A stretch of DNA of 25,247 nt from Diplocarpon mali (Eukaryota; Ascomycota; Leotiomycetes; Helotiales; Drepanopezizaceae). The stretch spans positions 1 through 25,247 of the forward strand of contig JAENRP010000487.1 in NCBI GenBank assembly GCA_024741835.1, in the 5' to 3' direction. Below the pieces are notes generated by a model that made no database searches, was not told the origin of the DNA, and was given only the letters and a program-made list of their open reading frames with translations. Made by a program: the position numbers and the translations under genes. This document shows positions 1 through 10,095 of this stretch, piece after piece (positions within the stretch are counted from its first letter, which is position 1; each line of letters begins with the position of its first letter).

Positions 1-690
1 TTATTTAAATATATTATATAAAAATTATTTAAATAATTTAAAAGAATATTATTCATATACTGCTAATAAGTACTAGGTCTATTATAAAGGTTAAATGGAA
101 GAACCTTGCATTTATAGGATCTATACCTTATTCGAAAGGTAGTATATTCCTTTAATTCAAGGTCTATTTATATTCGATTGAAAGCGGCTTAAATATCCAG
201 TTTTATAAAAATCTTAGCTTTAGATATTCGCCTTAAAAGCTTATCTATCCTCGGAATTAGGTAAGCGTCCTTTTGAGTTAGTGCGTTTAGCTTTTGGTAG
301 TCTATATAAAATCAAAGGCTACTATCGGCCTTCTTTATAAATAGTATTAGTAAAGCAAAGGGGCTAGTACTTATCTTAATAAAGCCTTTATCTAAATTCT
401 TAAGTAAATATTCTTTTATAACCTTAAGCTCCTTAGTAGATTAATGGTAGAGAAGCAAATAGGCGTTAGGCAAAGGCCCTTTTAGCTATATCTTATAATC
501 GTAGTACTAATAGGAAAAGAGGGTATCCGCATCCCTTTTTAAAAAGGCTTATCTTAAAGATTAGTACTATTTCAAAAGTCGATCGTTAATTAGCTTTTCA
601 ATATTAGGATTCTTAGGCTTATATCTTTCCTTTAAAATCCTATCTACTTTATAAATACTAGTTTAAAAGAACTTAGTCTTCTTATACTTT
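1..690 (-). pseudogene. Gypsy reverse transcriptase, N-terminal two thirds, RIP-broken
   Basis: The minus-strand frame shows the conserved order of a Ty3/gypsy RT. A DYKIQLKGPLPNAYL-like stretch leads into KEYLLKNLDKGFIK, then SPFALLILFIKKADSSL, then a DYQKLNAL block and the first catalytic region LDI(stop)AAFNRI. It ends with a TFRIRY...KVLPF block and IIYLN at the window edge. The last is the YxDD box, with the first Asp seen as Asn. Stops replace residues that are Gln or Trp in relatives. The identification is firm; function is lost. Confidence 0.9.
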
Positions 691-899
691 ATATTATAAT
701 AAAAGGCATTAGCGCTAATTTTACAAATAGGAATTGCAACTTTAAGGCATTTGCAAATAGGGTCAGATTATAATCGATTTAAATTAAACTGTTTTCCTAA
801 ATCTAGCTTAATCATAGGCAAGGGCGCTAGCTTAATAATAGCAATAAGGATCTTGCGCCTAGCTAAGACTATTAAATTAATATAAGACTATCTTCTATT

Positions 900-1440
900 A
901 ATCTATTAAGCTTTATCTATAGCTATTTCCTATTCTCTATAATTAATATTAGCTTAATAATTAGATTAGATCCAAAGTCCTTTAAAAGAGGGAAGATAAA
1001 TAACGATTTCCTTTGCGAATTAAAGAGATAAGGGGTAATACAAAAGCTATATAAATCGGTTTTCCTTCAGATCAAGTTTAAGTTAGAATTAGTATATCTA
1101 TTTAACTCTAATAATAGCATTATACTAGCCTAGGTTGAGAATAACCTAAGGGCAGTTATAAATACGCCTTCTATCAATTATCAAGTAAAAGCGCATATAG
1201 TATATAGCTTATATACAAATAGTATTTTAAAATCTATAGATAGGAATAAAAGCTAAAAGAGGAAGAATTTTAAAGCTAATCGCTTTCGAAAGATATATAA
1301 AAAGGAAACGATTTAAAAATAGGTAACTAAAGGCTTTAGTATCTACTAAAGCTAAGAATAATACTCTAAGTCCATTTATACTAATAGTATAAGAGGTTAG
1401 GAATTGCTTCCCTCCTATTAAAGAGTTAAGATCTAGCTTT
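900..1440 (-). pseudogene. Gypsy retropepsin-like protease, broken
   Basis: The minus-strand frame reads SYTISINGLRVLFLALVDTK, followed by a hydrophobic stretch. The VDTKA segment near 1335-1350 sits where a retropepsin has D-T/S-G-A. The Gly is replaced by Lys, which two G-to-A changes in GGA would give. The frame then runs through a typical retropepsin length into the RT region. In the full element this enzyme would cut the Gag-Pol polyprotein. Inactive as it stands. The exact limits are approximate. Confidence 0.65.
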
Positions 1441-1539
1441 AATAAGTCGTACTTTTATAGGCCTAAGTAAGAGTCTTAGCGAAAAGGGGTAGTAGGCTTC
1501 AGGGCTAGTGACTTAGAAACTTAGGTAGTACTTCTAGCG

Positions 1540-2591
1540 CTTAAACCGCAAGCGGTCTTTATAAAAAGCGAACCGGATATCTTTTAATATAATACCAAGG
1601 TCGCCTTACTTTTAGTCGAAGGGTTAAGAAGTTGATTGCTTTAGCGTTTAGCATTAAGGGCGTTTAATTAGTTAATTATAATAGTATAGTCCTTCCCTTA
1701 AAAGGCCTTAGCTAAAGCGCAAGTAGCTTTAAGCTAAGAGATAATCTTATTCTATATAAAGAAGAACTACTTAAATCTTAAGACCTCTTTTTAAATTGCA
1801 GCTAATTAGAATCAGGCTTAAAATTAAAGGAAAGTTTCTTTAAAATAACCGGCTTCTCTTATATAAAGGTAATAGAAAGTAGATCGAAATAGGTCTACCT
1901 CTTAGCTAGTTAAAAAGTAATTACTTAATAGTTCTACTATTTTTTAATAGTTTCGAAAGGGGTTAGTCTCTAAAAGGTACTAAGGTTTAAGGTACATTTA
2001 GGCTTATCCTATAGTAGATCCTTAAATAAGGGCTTAGCGAGCTCGCTCATTTGGATATAAGTTAGTATTAACTTGCAATCGGTCTTAGATTAAAGCTAAC
2101 TACTACTTATATATTAAAGAGGTCCTATTATTAAAAGAGGTAATCTTTTCGATTAGTTGAATTTTTAGCTATTTTATATCTATATCGACTTTTAAAGGAG
2201 GCTAAGTCTTACTTTATTAAAAGTAAGTAGATTCTCGCTTAATAGTCTAATATACGCGCTAAGCTATCTCTTAGCTTTAATAAGCTAAGGTCTTTAGGCT
2301 AAAGATAACCTAGGTAATTCTACTAATCTTACTTTGCAATTATCGATTAAATTGATCTTAGCGTTATAAGGATTCCTTTAAACCTAAGACTATTTCTTAT
2401 AAGACATTCGGGTTCGAAAAGTCTTATTTATCTTAGTTGGCTTAGCTATAGCATTATAGTCTTTTGCCCTTAATAGCAAAGGAAGGTCCGGCCTTAAGGG
2501 CTAAGGTAGGGGTACTCCCTATAGAAGCTAATTCCTTAAACAAACCGGGTATATTTCGTATTTGCTAACTTCCGGTTAGTAGGGAATTCAT
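1540..2591 (-). pseudogene. Gypsy gag, broken
   Basis: Pieces of a gag-like protein can be read on the minus strand. A stretch resembling the retrotransposon gag domain lies around 1560-2200, including ERARQALICGSTIGQA-like and FRNYQKIVELLSNYF-like segments when stops are read as Gln. An ATG at 2591-2589 begins MNSLLTGS and is a possible start. Frames drift between segments, so small indels exist in addition to point changes. I did not find a convincing zinc knuckle before the protease. The call rests mostly on position before the protease and partial gag likeness. Confidence 0.5.
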
Positions 2592-3021
2592 TTTACCGAT
2601 TTTGGTTTTAGTAATAATTCGGTTAAAAAGGGGTTCTATAGAAAAAGGGTTTTAATAGTATAGTACTCTCTTAACTTCTGCCTATAGCACTTCTATAAAA
2701 AGAATAGTTAAGAAAATCCGGCTAATGAAAGCGTTCCTCAATTATACTAGTTAATAAGCTATACTTAAGCTCCTAGTTTATTTAAGAGATCTTTAAGATC
2801 CTAACTCTATCGAAAGTCGAAACAACTGCAAATCGATTTTCAAAAGGGGTAGGATATTATTAAAAGCCGTCCTTAGCAGAGAAGAACTTCTTTATTTAAT
2901 ATAATAATATAGAACTACTAAAGTATAAGATTAAGTATAGTAGTAAGAAGTAGTGCAAAAGGCGTATTCTATAGGTCTAATACAAAAGAAATAAAGAAGT
3001 TAAAGAGCCCTTCCTATAGGA

Positions 3022-3062
3022 GAGCCCTTCTCTCTTATATATATAAGCAGCTTAAGGCTCTT
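3022..3062. repeat. Imperfect hairpin with a TA-rich palindrome
   Basis: AGAGCCCTT on the left pairs with AAGGCTCT on the right with one bulged base. Inside lies a perfect 14-base palindrome, CTTATATATATAAG (3034-3047). A second AGAGCCCTT lies just upstream (about 3004-3012) as a direct repeat. It could be part of an LTR or of the LINE leader; a role is not shown. Confidence 0.5.
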
Positions 3063-3111
3063 TGCCCATTTATATAATATTATATAAGAATATCCTTTTA
3101 TACCTTTAGGG

Positions 3112-3141
3112 TCGATTCGAAATAACCCTATATCGAATCGA
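3112..3141. repeat. Perfect 9-bp inverted repeat with 12-nt loop
   Basis: TCGATTCGA at 3112-3120 is followed, after a 12-base loop, by its exact reverse complement TCGAATCGA at 3133-3141. The stem keeps its CG and GA bases although the surroundings are AT-rich. It lies about 130 bp before the LINE ORF1 frame. It may be a structured leader element; this is a guess. Confidence 0.55.
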
Positions 3142-3272
3142 GATTATAAAACCTTAAAACGCTATACTCCTAGGTAATTGCACCAGTTAAGGGTACGGCC
3201 GTTACATACCCTAAACACCTTGCCCTTTTGCCCCTATAAGCTGCAGTAGCTTATTACTACTATAATAGTAAA

Positions 3273-4901
3273 GTGGGTGGTATAGAGCCCTTAAGCGACC
3301 CCGCGGGCGTCCTTTACTACAACTCCGACTCCCTTATAAAGGAGAGAGAGCTACCTAGCCCTATTAAAGGCTTTGATTCGATTTCTAAAGTCGAATTAAC
3401 CTTTAAAGGTAACCTTATCATAAGAGGTAGAGATTCGAGTATTAACCCCCTTAATCTTACCCCTATTTAAACCAATGCTAGCCAAATGCAGAATGCGGCT
3501 CCTTTAGCTAATTTAAGCCAAATTATCAATAATGCTAAAAGGGGACCATTATCCCTAATCGATTAAAGAGCTAATAAAACCCTTAGAATCGACTTCTCCT
3601 TTTAAAACGACGCTAGTAGTATTAGTTCTAATAAATTAATTAAGCTTATACTTTAAGTAAGAGACCTCCTTATTAAAGCATATTTAGCGACTAATTCTCG
3701 AGAAAAACAGATAAAACTACTTGATTTACTTAAGGTTTTTAAAGAGTATATAGAATATAACTATATTAAAAATACTTCTACGATTCTAGCTATATAAGTA
3801 GCTAATTTAAAGAGAGCAATATGGAAAATTAAGCAAACGCTAAAAACGTATACTTAAGTAATCAAGTCAGTAGCAATAGCTATTATAGCTACTACTGCAA
3901 ATCATAGTACTAGCGCTACTACTAATAGTACTAGTATAGGTAGCGCTAATAGGAATAGGGCTAGGGCTGCGGGTAGCCCTAGGAACCCTACTGCGAATTC
4001 GAGGCCTAATAAGCCAAAGGGAAACGGTAAGCCAGTCCTTTTTAAAAGATGCACCCTCTTATAGTCCCCTTTAACTTCGACTACTTCTTTTTCATCAATT
4101 ACTTTATATAATCGAATTAATACTGCTTTTAAAAAGAACGGTTTTAATAATTTAATAATTGCTACTGCATCCTTATCTTTATATAGAAATATTATTTTAA
4201 CTACTACTCCTACATTTAGTATTGATTTTTTAATTTCAAATAAGGCTATTATTAAAAGGGTGCTTCCTTAATTAACTAGCCTTAAAAAGGGAGAGCTATA
4301 ATACAAAGTAGCTATTTACAGTATTCCGTTTGCGGATTTCAATATAAAGCGTAGCCTAGACTTAGAGCTAGTCTTAAAAGAGATTAAAACCTTTAATAAG
4401 GGTTTTAACTTAGTAGGAAAATCCTACTAGGCTACTCTAAGAGAGAAATGTAACTTTAGTTTATATAAGAGTAGTACAATTATTATCTCTTTCCCAAATG
4501 AAAATTAAGCTAAGCGAGCTATAAGCAAAAGACTATATATTAGTAGCGCTTTAATAAAAGTTGTCAAATATATAAATACTAATAGTACATACTAATATAA
4601 AACCTATACTAGATTTGGCTATTTAAAGGTTCTTTATAAAAGAGAACTAAAATGCTCCTTATATAAAGGCAACTTTATAAGATAGGCTCATACCTATAAT
4701 ACTTATAAGGTAAATACTAAGTGCAAGCACACTAGTATTAAATGCGCTAATTGCAAAGAAACTATACATTCAGCTAATTCTAAGCTATATGAAGTTTTTA
4801 TTATAATTAAAAATAAATCTATAGAAAAACATACTATTAATAGTACTACTACTATAAATCGATTCGGCGCTCTATCTACTATTAATGATAATTGGGAATA
4901 A
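3273..4901 (+). pseudogene. LINE ORF1 (gag-like), RIP-broken
   Basis: One frame of 543 codons runs from a GTG at 3273 to TAA at 4899-4901, broken by stops at apparent Gln and Trp positions (for example 3468-3470). The N-terminal 65 codons are intact. A region near 3890-4020 is rich in Ser, Thr, Asn and Ala and looks disordered. The C-terminal part (about 4650-4790) has spaced Cys and His residues, with KCSLYKGNF and then IKCANCKETIHSANSK. These resemble the CCHC knuckles of Tad1/I ORF1 proteins, with some Cys changed to Tyr. The family role is binding LINE RNA. The true start may lie upstream, since an ATG may have been lost to mutation. Confidence 0.75.
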
Positions 4902-4914
4902 ATGCCTATAAATT

Positions 4915-6692
4915 AATATAAATAGAAGCTTGCCTACTATAGAGTACGTTTTACAAATGGCTATAGAGTTATCTATTGATTTAATTGCGATTTAGGAACC
5001 TTGGATTATATAAGAGAACGATTTATTATATAGATCTATTATATACTCTAGTTTTAAACAAATCCTTTCGAATCAAAATTCCTTTAGGCCTAGAATGTTA
5101 TTTTATATTTCAAATAAAATACACGCTATGCTAGCGCCTAGCTTATCAATTGATCCTAATTATATTATTATAGACGTTTTTCATATTTAAATAATTAACG
5201 TCTATAATGCAAGTTACCTTAAAATGCCGAATAATATTAAATTCTTAGAAAGAGACTATTTACCGGTATTATTTTCTAAGGATTTAATATTTTTAAGAGA
5301 CTTTAATATATATTACCCTTAGTAGGACCCCCTTAGAGAAACTGATCACTACGCTCAAATTTTATTAGATATTATAGAGAAATACTCTTTATATCTATTA
5401 AATACTCTAAGGGAAGGAACTTATTTTAGATTAAATATAATAACTCCCTTTATTATTGATTTAACATTTGCTACTTAAGGAATAGTAAATAAAATCGTAA
5501 ACTAGCTAACTATACTAGATCTAGGTTCTAATCACTTTAAGGTTCTATTTACTATTACTGCTAGTACTAGTAATACTAGGTCTTACCCTACTATTCTATT
5601 ATATAATATAAAAAATTTAGATTAAGAAAAATTCAAAAGGATAATTAAAAACGTTTTCTTAGATTTCGAATATTCTAAAGATTTTAGTATAAATCAAGAA
5701 CTAGAAGACTTAGTAAATACTTTTACTATAAAATTCACAGAAGCTACAGATAAGGTAATACCTAAATCCAAGTTATCTATAAATAGTAAACCCTAGTAGA
5801 ATAAGGATTTAAAAAATCTATGTAAAATCATATAACAATTCTATTATAAAAGCAAATCCTTAAGGTATACTCTTTTTCAATAAGAACTAAAACAAGCCAG
5901 AAATACGTATTTTAATTCAATTAAAATAGTAAAAACAAAGCACTAGAACCAATTCTTAGAAAAAGAGGACTCTTAGTCGATATTCAAAGCTATATTATAT
6001 ACTAAGGGATTAAGCTCTTAATTAATCCCTAGTTTATTTGACTCTAATACTTAAGAGCTTGAATCGACTTTTTAAAAAAAGTGTAATATCTTTAGAAGTA
6101 CTCTTTTTCCAACTCCACCTATTTCTAATAGTCCAAATCTATAAGCGTTAGAAAATGATATTAATTATTCAAATAAGAGTAATAAGTGGAGTTAGCTATT
6201 ATTAACGCAAATTGAGATTAAAAATACGTATACTTCAAAAATAAAGGGTAAAACCCTAAGACTAGATTTTATTATATAAGAAATAATTATTCAAGCTTAT
6301 ATAGCTATTTTAGAAGTGTTTTTTAAAGTCTATTCGTCCTTAATAAACTAAGGCTACCACTTTAAAGTATAGAAACAAGCTATTGGATTTATTCTTAAGA
6401 AGCTTAAAAAACCAGACTATTCAAAACTAAAAGCATATAGAGTTATATCACTGCTTAATTATCTTAGTAAAATTTCTAAAAGAATACTAGCCTAGCGTCT
6501 TAGTCATTTAGCCGAAACTACTACTCTACTATACTATTTTCAAATTGGTAGTAGATTATATAAATCGGCTATTGATGCGGCTCTACTCCTGCAAAATGAA
6601 GTAGAGCTAAATAAGATAAATAAGCTAAAAACAAGTATACTATTCCTTAATATTAAGGGCGCATTTGATCATATTGCGAAAAACAGACTATT
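4915..6692 (+). pseudogene. LINE ORF2 5' part: APE endonuclease and RT, RIP-broken
   Basis: The frame is shifted +1 relative to ORF1 and stays in register throughout 4927-6692. The endonuclease reads IELSIDLIAI(stop)EPW at about 4963-5004, with the catalytic Glu kept at 4996. A (G/R)DFN box lies at 5296-5307, with Arg in place of Gly. DLTFAT follows near 5458, then LGSNHF, where Asn at 5530 replaces the Asp of the SDH motif and His is kept. The RT starts near 5950 and includes YRVISLLNYLSKISKRILA, then LNIKGAFDHI (6649-6678), where the first catalytic Asp has become Asn. The enzyme would nick target DNA and prime reverse transcription. It is cut at 6692 by copia A. Confidence 0.9.
6688..6692. 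repeat. Target site duplication of copia A, left copy (CTATT)
   Basis: CTATT directly precedes the A LTR and is repeated exactly at 19100-19104 after the other LTR. Five base pairs is the usual copia duplication length. Joining the LINE across one copy restores its ORF2 frame. Confidence 0.95.
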
Positions 6693-6887
6693 TATTAAGC
6701 TTAAGTGAGTCGGCGCAGTAGGTAAGGGAAACTTCTAAAGGTCGATAGTCGATATATTAGTAAGAATTAGGGAAGGAAGGTTACCCCTTTCTTCCCTATA
6801 GCTATATACGTATTAATATCCTATTGATTAAGCAGTAGGGTTATATAATAATACATTAGAGTAATAGCTATATCACCTATCTTAATA
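6693..6887 (-). repeat. Copia A 3' LTR (195 bp)
   Basis: The plus strand begins TATTAAGCTTAAGTGAGTCG and ends CACCTATCTTAATA. Read on the minus strand it starts TATTAAG and ends AATA. The B 5' LTR keeps TGTTGAG at the same start, so the family terminus is TG, here mutated to TA. It matches 18905-19099, 9500-9694, 15482-15676 and 19205-19399 in length and layout. Confidence 0.95.
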
Positions 6888-7190
6888 CCCCTACTTAGAC
6901 CTTACTCCAATTGTCCTATAGTTGAGAGAATAATAACTATCCTTTTATACTAATCTAACTCTTAAGTATCTTTCTAAATTAAAAACAATTAATTAATAGT
7001 AACTTCTATTGAAATCACCAAACTCTACTTATAGGGTAGGACTAAGAGTCAAATTTCCTAAAAGCGTTCCTTTATAAGACTATATGACTTAACTCGCGGT
7101 CTAGGCCTAAGAGTCGATTTAAAAAACTTTCCTTTATAAGACTATATGACCTAACTCGCAAGGCGGGCCTAGAAGTCGTCCTTAAGCCTG
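6888..7190 (-). other. Copia A 3' non-coding region with purine tract
   Basis: On the minus strand this follows the pol stop (TAG, 7193-7191). It ends in AAGTAGGGG against the LTR (6896-6888), the expected polypurine tract priming plus-strand DNA synthesis. In between (about 7020-7170) are copies of the GACTC...GAGT module also found inside pol, each followed by a sequence related to TCATATAGTCTTATAAAGG. Confidence 0.8.
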
Positions 7191-9499
7191 CTAAGCCCCT
7201 ACTATCTTTTGCAACTTTAGTATATCTTTAAATGCTTTAAACTTTATAATTATCTTTAATAGCTTTATAAATCCATCTGCTACTACTCGATCAGTTGGGA
7301 TATAAGTAATTAATAACTTATTCTTTATAATAAGGTCGTAAATAAAGTAGTAAGTAATATTAATATATTTCGATCGCTTATATAAGTATGGATTCTTTAT
7401 AAGTGCAATTGCCTTTATATTATCTGCTTAAAGATTAATATAGTTCCTATCTTATCTAATATACTTAATAAAACCTATATCTTTTAAAACTTAGGCGATT
7501 TATAATCCTTGCTTGCAATTTAATAATATTAATATATATTCGGCTTTAGTACTTATAGTAGCTACTGATTTCTACTTCCTACTTCCTTATAATATAAGTC
7601 TGCTATATAGTACTACTACGCTTTTAAATATACTTTTCCGACCTTTTATATTTGCCTAATTAGAATTAGTATATACCTTAAGCTTTGCGCTTATATATTT
7701 TATTAGTTTGTATCTTACCTTTTATATAATTATTAATTAAAGGTACCTTCTAAGTCGCTTGACTATATTCTTATATTAAATTATCAGATCCTTTAGGTTT
7801 TAACTAAGTTGCTTAGTAATAAAGGCGATATCTGGTCTTATATATACTATAGTATATATAATTGCTCTAATATCTTATTAGTACTTCTTTAGATCTCCTC
7901 TTAACTTATTTTTATTAATAGGCTCTAACTTATTATACTTTCCTTTGATTAGAGTACACTTTAGCTTAAAGTTAGGAGTATAAGTAAAGAGTCCTATTTA
8001 GTTTAGGATCTTTTTAATATACTGCTCTTAGTCCAACTAGAGTTCTTAAGTAGAGCGGTTCCTTATAATATAAATGCTAAGGATCTTATAAATTCCCCTT
8101 AGATCCTTAGTATTAAAACGTTTTCGAATTATTATAAAGAACCAATTTAATTAAGTAGTTGTTTTCGCAGCTATAATAATATTATTAATATATAGTAGCA
8201 ACTTGATTTTATACTAAATATAGGTAAATAGATAAGGGTTAACTAGGCTTTAAACGAATCCTATTTCTATTAGAGTAGAGCTATATAAGAGGTTTTAATC
8301 ATAGGCTAATTGTTTAAGCCTATAGATACTGCAAAGTATATAAAGAGAGTGGCTAGTATATATAAGAATACTATTAGGTTAAGAGAGAAAGATCTATTCC
8401 TTTATAATTGCTTTAATAAATGTATTTTTAATGTTATACTATTTGCATTTAAGGTCCTTAGCAGCTACTATTACTATAAATATGCAAAGGGTATCTATGC
8501 GAACTATTAGTGCGAATATATCGAAGTAGTCTTTTCTATACTATTAAGAGAAGCCCTTAGCTATAAGCCTTGCCTTATAACGTTTTAAGGTCCTATTTAT
8601 ATATATTTTAATTATAAAGACCCACTTTATTAATACTAGGTTTATATCCTTTAGCATTAGTTCCTCTATCTATATACCATTTGTAATAAAAGAGCTTATC
8701 TCCTCTTAAATTGCCTTATTCTATATTACTCTATTCTCTAAGTTATTAATAGCTTTATTATATATCTTTAGAAGAGAGATTTTTATTATCCTCCTAGCGG
8801 CTAAGAACGCATTATCTTCGTTAAAGCTCTATTAAAGTTCAAGCTTATAGATCCTATGCGCTATTATAGCCTAGATACGCTTAGATTCGCGTTCGTTTAA
8901 GGTATCTTTTAGTTCTAGGTCTCTATTCCTCTTCAAAGGCGTAGGTTCGGCTATAGGTTTTATAGGCTTATTATTTAAGGAACCGCTTTCTAATAGTAGA
9001 GGCTTATTATTACTTATACTTATTTTAGGAATATCCTTTACTATAGGTGCTTTAATTAAAGGGATAATAATTTTAAAGTTGTTTTATACTTTAGGCAATT
9101 TACAAATAATAGAAATAGTCTAATCGGCCTTTAAGCGACTAATAGGTCATCGATTAGCAAGTGCGCTTAATATACTTAAGCTAAGAGAAAGAGGTTATTA
9201 GTTCGGCTTAATAGTATTACTATCAACTGATATACCTTGCGAATCTTTAGGTATATAGAGCTTTAAAGATAGCTTTCCCTTATTTCGAGATTTATTAAAC
9301 TCAATTACTAAAGATGTAATTACTTGCCCTAGATCTAGCGCATATACTATCTATTGCTTTATTATCTATTTAATATACCTAATAAATATATACTCTTTAC
9401 TTTAGTCTATTAGCTTCTTACTTTTTATACCTGCGGGCTAGGACTTCGGGCTAATATAAGAATAGTAGACACTTTTAAAGACGCAGATATAGTTTAGGC
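7191..9499 (-). pseudogene. Copia A pol, C-terminal half: end of integrase, RT and RNase H
   Basis: The minus strand carries the distal part of the single gag-pol frame. After the end of integrase and a linker rich in Ser, Pro and Lys (8650-9300), the RT begins at a KWV-like box near 8630. The YxDD box is YINN at 8192-8181, both Asp changed to Asn. RNase H follows at about 7700-7230. The stop is TAG at 7193-7191. Length and register match copy C, so the breaks are nearly all substitutions. The upstream half lies at 15682-18505, beyond B. An open plus-strand frame at 8310-8510 is only the antisense of this RT. Confidence 0.9.
9495..9499. repeat. Target site duplication of copia B, left copy (TAGGC)
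   Basis: TAGGC precedes TGTTGAG of the B 5' LTR and recurs at 15677-15681 after the B 3' LTR. In the uninterrupted copy C the same place reads TAGGCTTAATTTCTATCC (about 22012-22029), which shows the empty site. Confidence 0.95.
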
Positions 9500-9694
9500 T
9501 GTTGAGATAGGTGATATAGCTATTACTCTAATGTATTATCATATGACCCTATTGCTTAGTCAGTAGGATGTTGATACGTATATAGCTATAGGGAAGAAAG
9601 GGGTAACCTTCCTTCCTTAACTCTTATTAATATATCGACCATCGACCTTTAAAAGCCTCCTTTACCTACTGCGCCGACTTACTTAAGCTCAATA
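9500..9694 (+). repeat. Copia B 5' LTR (195 bp)
   Basis: It begins TGTTGAGATAGG and ends CTCAATA, the ancestral end probably being CTCAACA. It differs from the 3' LTR of the same element at 19 positions by hand count: 18 transitions and one transversion. A near-perfect 7-bp inverted repeat with a 6-nt loop lies at 9548-9567 (CCTATTG and CAGTAGG, one wobble). A purine run, GGGAAGAAAGGGG, lies in the middle. Confidence 0.95.
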
Positions 9695-9712
9695 GGTTAT
9701 AAGCCTTAGATA
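9695..9712 (+). promoter_or_regulatory. Putative primer binding site of copia B
   Basis: GGTTATAAGCC directly follows the 5' LTR, where the tRNA primer for minus-strand DNA synthesis should pair. The same sequence adjoins the 5' LTR of A (about 18887-18904) and of C (about 25179-25196). Point mutation prevents naming the tRNA. The call is from position and conservation. Confidence 0.55.
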
Positions 9713-9812
9713 GACCGATAATAGATTATTAACTTCCCTTAGAAAGCACTTGCGCTATAATTATTAGTAGGAAGTTGAATAAGACTTATAGTAAGAGGCG
9801 AGCAATCGGCGA

Positions 9813-9950
9813 ATAGGAAGTATAATTCCCTATTTAGCCAACCTATATTGCAAGAGGTATGATTCCTTGCTTTATAACCCCTTTAGTATTATAAGAGGTA
9901 TAATTCCTTGCTTTACTATATTTCATAAGAGGTATAATTCCTTACATTAT
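9813..9950 (+). repeat. Leader direct repeats, copia B
   Basis: Four copies of a motif like AAGAGGTATAATTCCTTGCT start near 9813, 9851, 9892 and 9927. The spacing is irregular, about 35 to 41 bp. The last three are the most alike. The same cluster occurs in A and C, so it predates transposition. Irregular spacing in a non-coding leader suggests a binding or packaging signal, though none is shown. Confidence 0.8.
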
Positions 9951-10095
9951 AGCCTAAAAACCCTTTTCGATAAGAGGACTTCCTTCCTATTTAATACTTC
10001 TATAATACCTGCTATTTAATCATTTCGACTTTTCGATAGAAGGAGTGCCTTTAACTATTTAATTTATTTGATTTTTCAATGCAATTCTATTTAAA

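Larger units (their letters stand above)
1..2591 (-). mobile_element. Ty3/gypsy LTR retrotransposon, degraded, partial
   Basis: Reading the minus strand from high to low coordinates gives gag, then an aspartic protease, then reverse transcriptase, which is the Ty3/gypsy order. The rest of RT, RNase H, integrase and the 3' LTR lie before base 1. Stops occur mostly at positions where Gln or Trp is expected. I could not identify the 5' LTR, so the upstream limit is unknown; 2591 is the first plausible gag ATG and not an element boundary. The element is unrelated in sequence to the copia family that fills the right of the window. Confidence 0.85.
2592..3272. other. Unassigned spacer between gypsy gag and LINE ORF1
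   Basis: No coding frame is evident. It must contain the gypsy 5' leader or LTR, the LINE 5' untranslated region, or both, but I cannot place either boundary. It holds two hairpin-forming sequences (3022-3062 and 3112-3141) and becomes richer in G and C after about 3170. Confidence 0.5.
3273..6692 (+). mobile_element. Tad1/I-type LINE, 5' portion, interrupted by copia A
   Basis: Two consecutive frames on the plus strand show the layout of a non-LTR retrotransposon: ORF1 with Cys-rich nucleic-acid-binding knuckles, then ORF2 with an APE-type endonuclease followed by RT. The body stops at 6692, where copia A begins. The same ORF2 frame continues at 19105-19204, beyond A, and is then interrupted again by copia C. 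The remaining RT and any 3' end lie outside the window. The 5' end of the LINE is not resolved. Confidence 0.88.
9695..10095 (+). other. Copia B 5' leader
   Basis: About 400 non-coding bases between LTR and gag start; A (18506-18904) and C (24799-25196) have leaders of 399 and 398. It holds the primer site and a cluster of direct repeats (9813-9950). The family start codon is ATG at 10096. This region probably served in RNA packaging or translation, though the sequence shows only the repeats. Confidence 0.8.

Noticed and set aside
3273..3470. Stand-alone small gene
   Set aside because: The frame continues in register through RIP-type stops for 543 codons to the Cys-rich knuckles of LINE ORF1, so it is the ORF1 N-terminal part.
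8310..8510. 66-codon open frames at 8310-8510 plus, 20824-21024 plus and 13791-14030 minus, similar to each other
   Set aside because: They are the same antisense shadow of the RT domain in copies A, C and B. Their similarity comes from element homology, not from conservation of a small protein.
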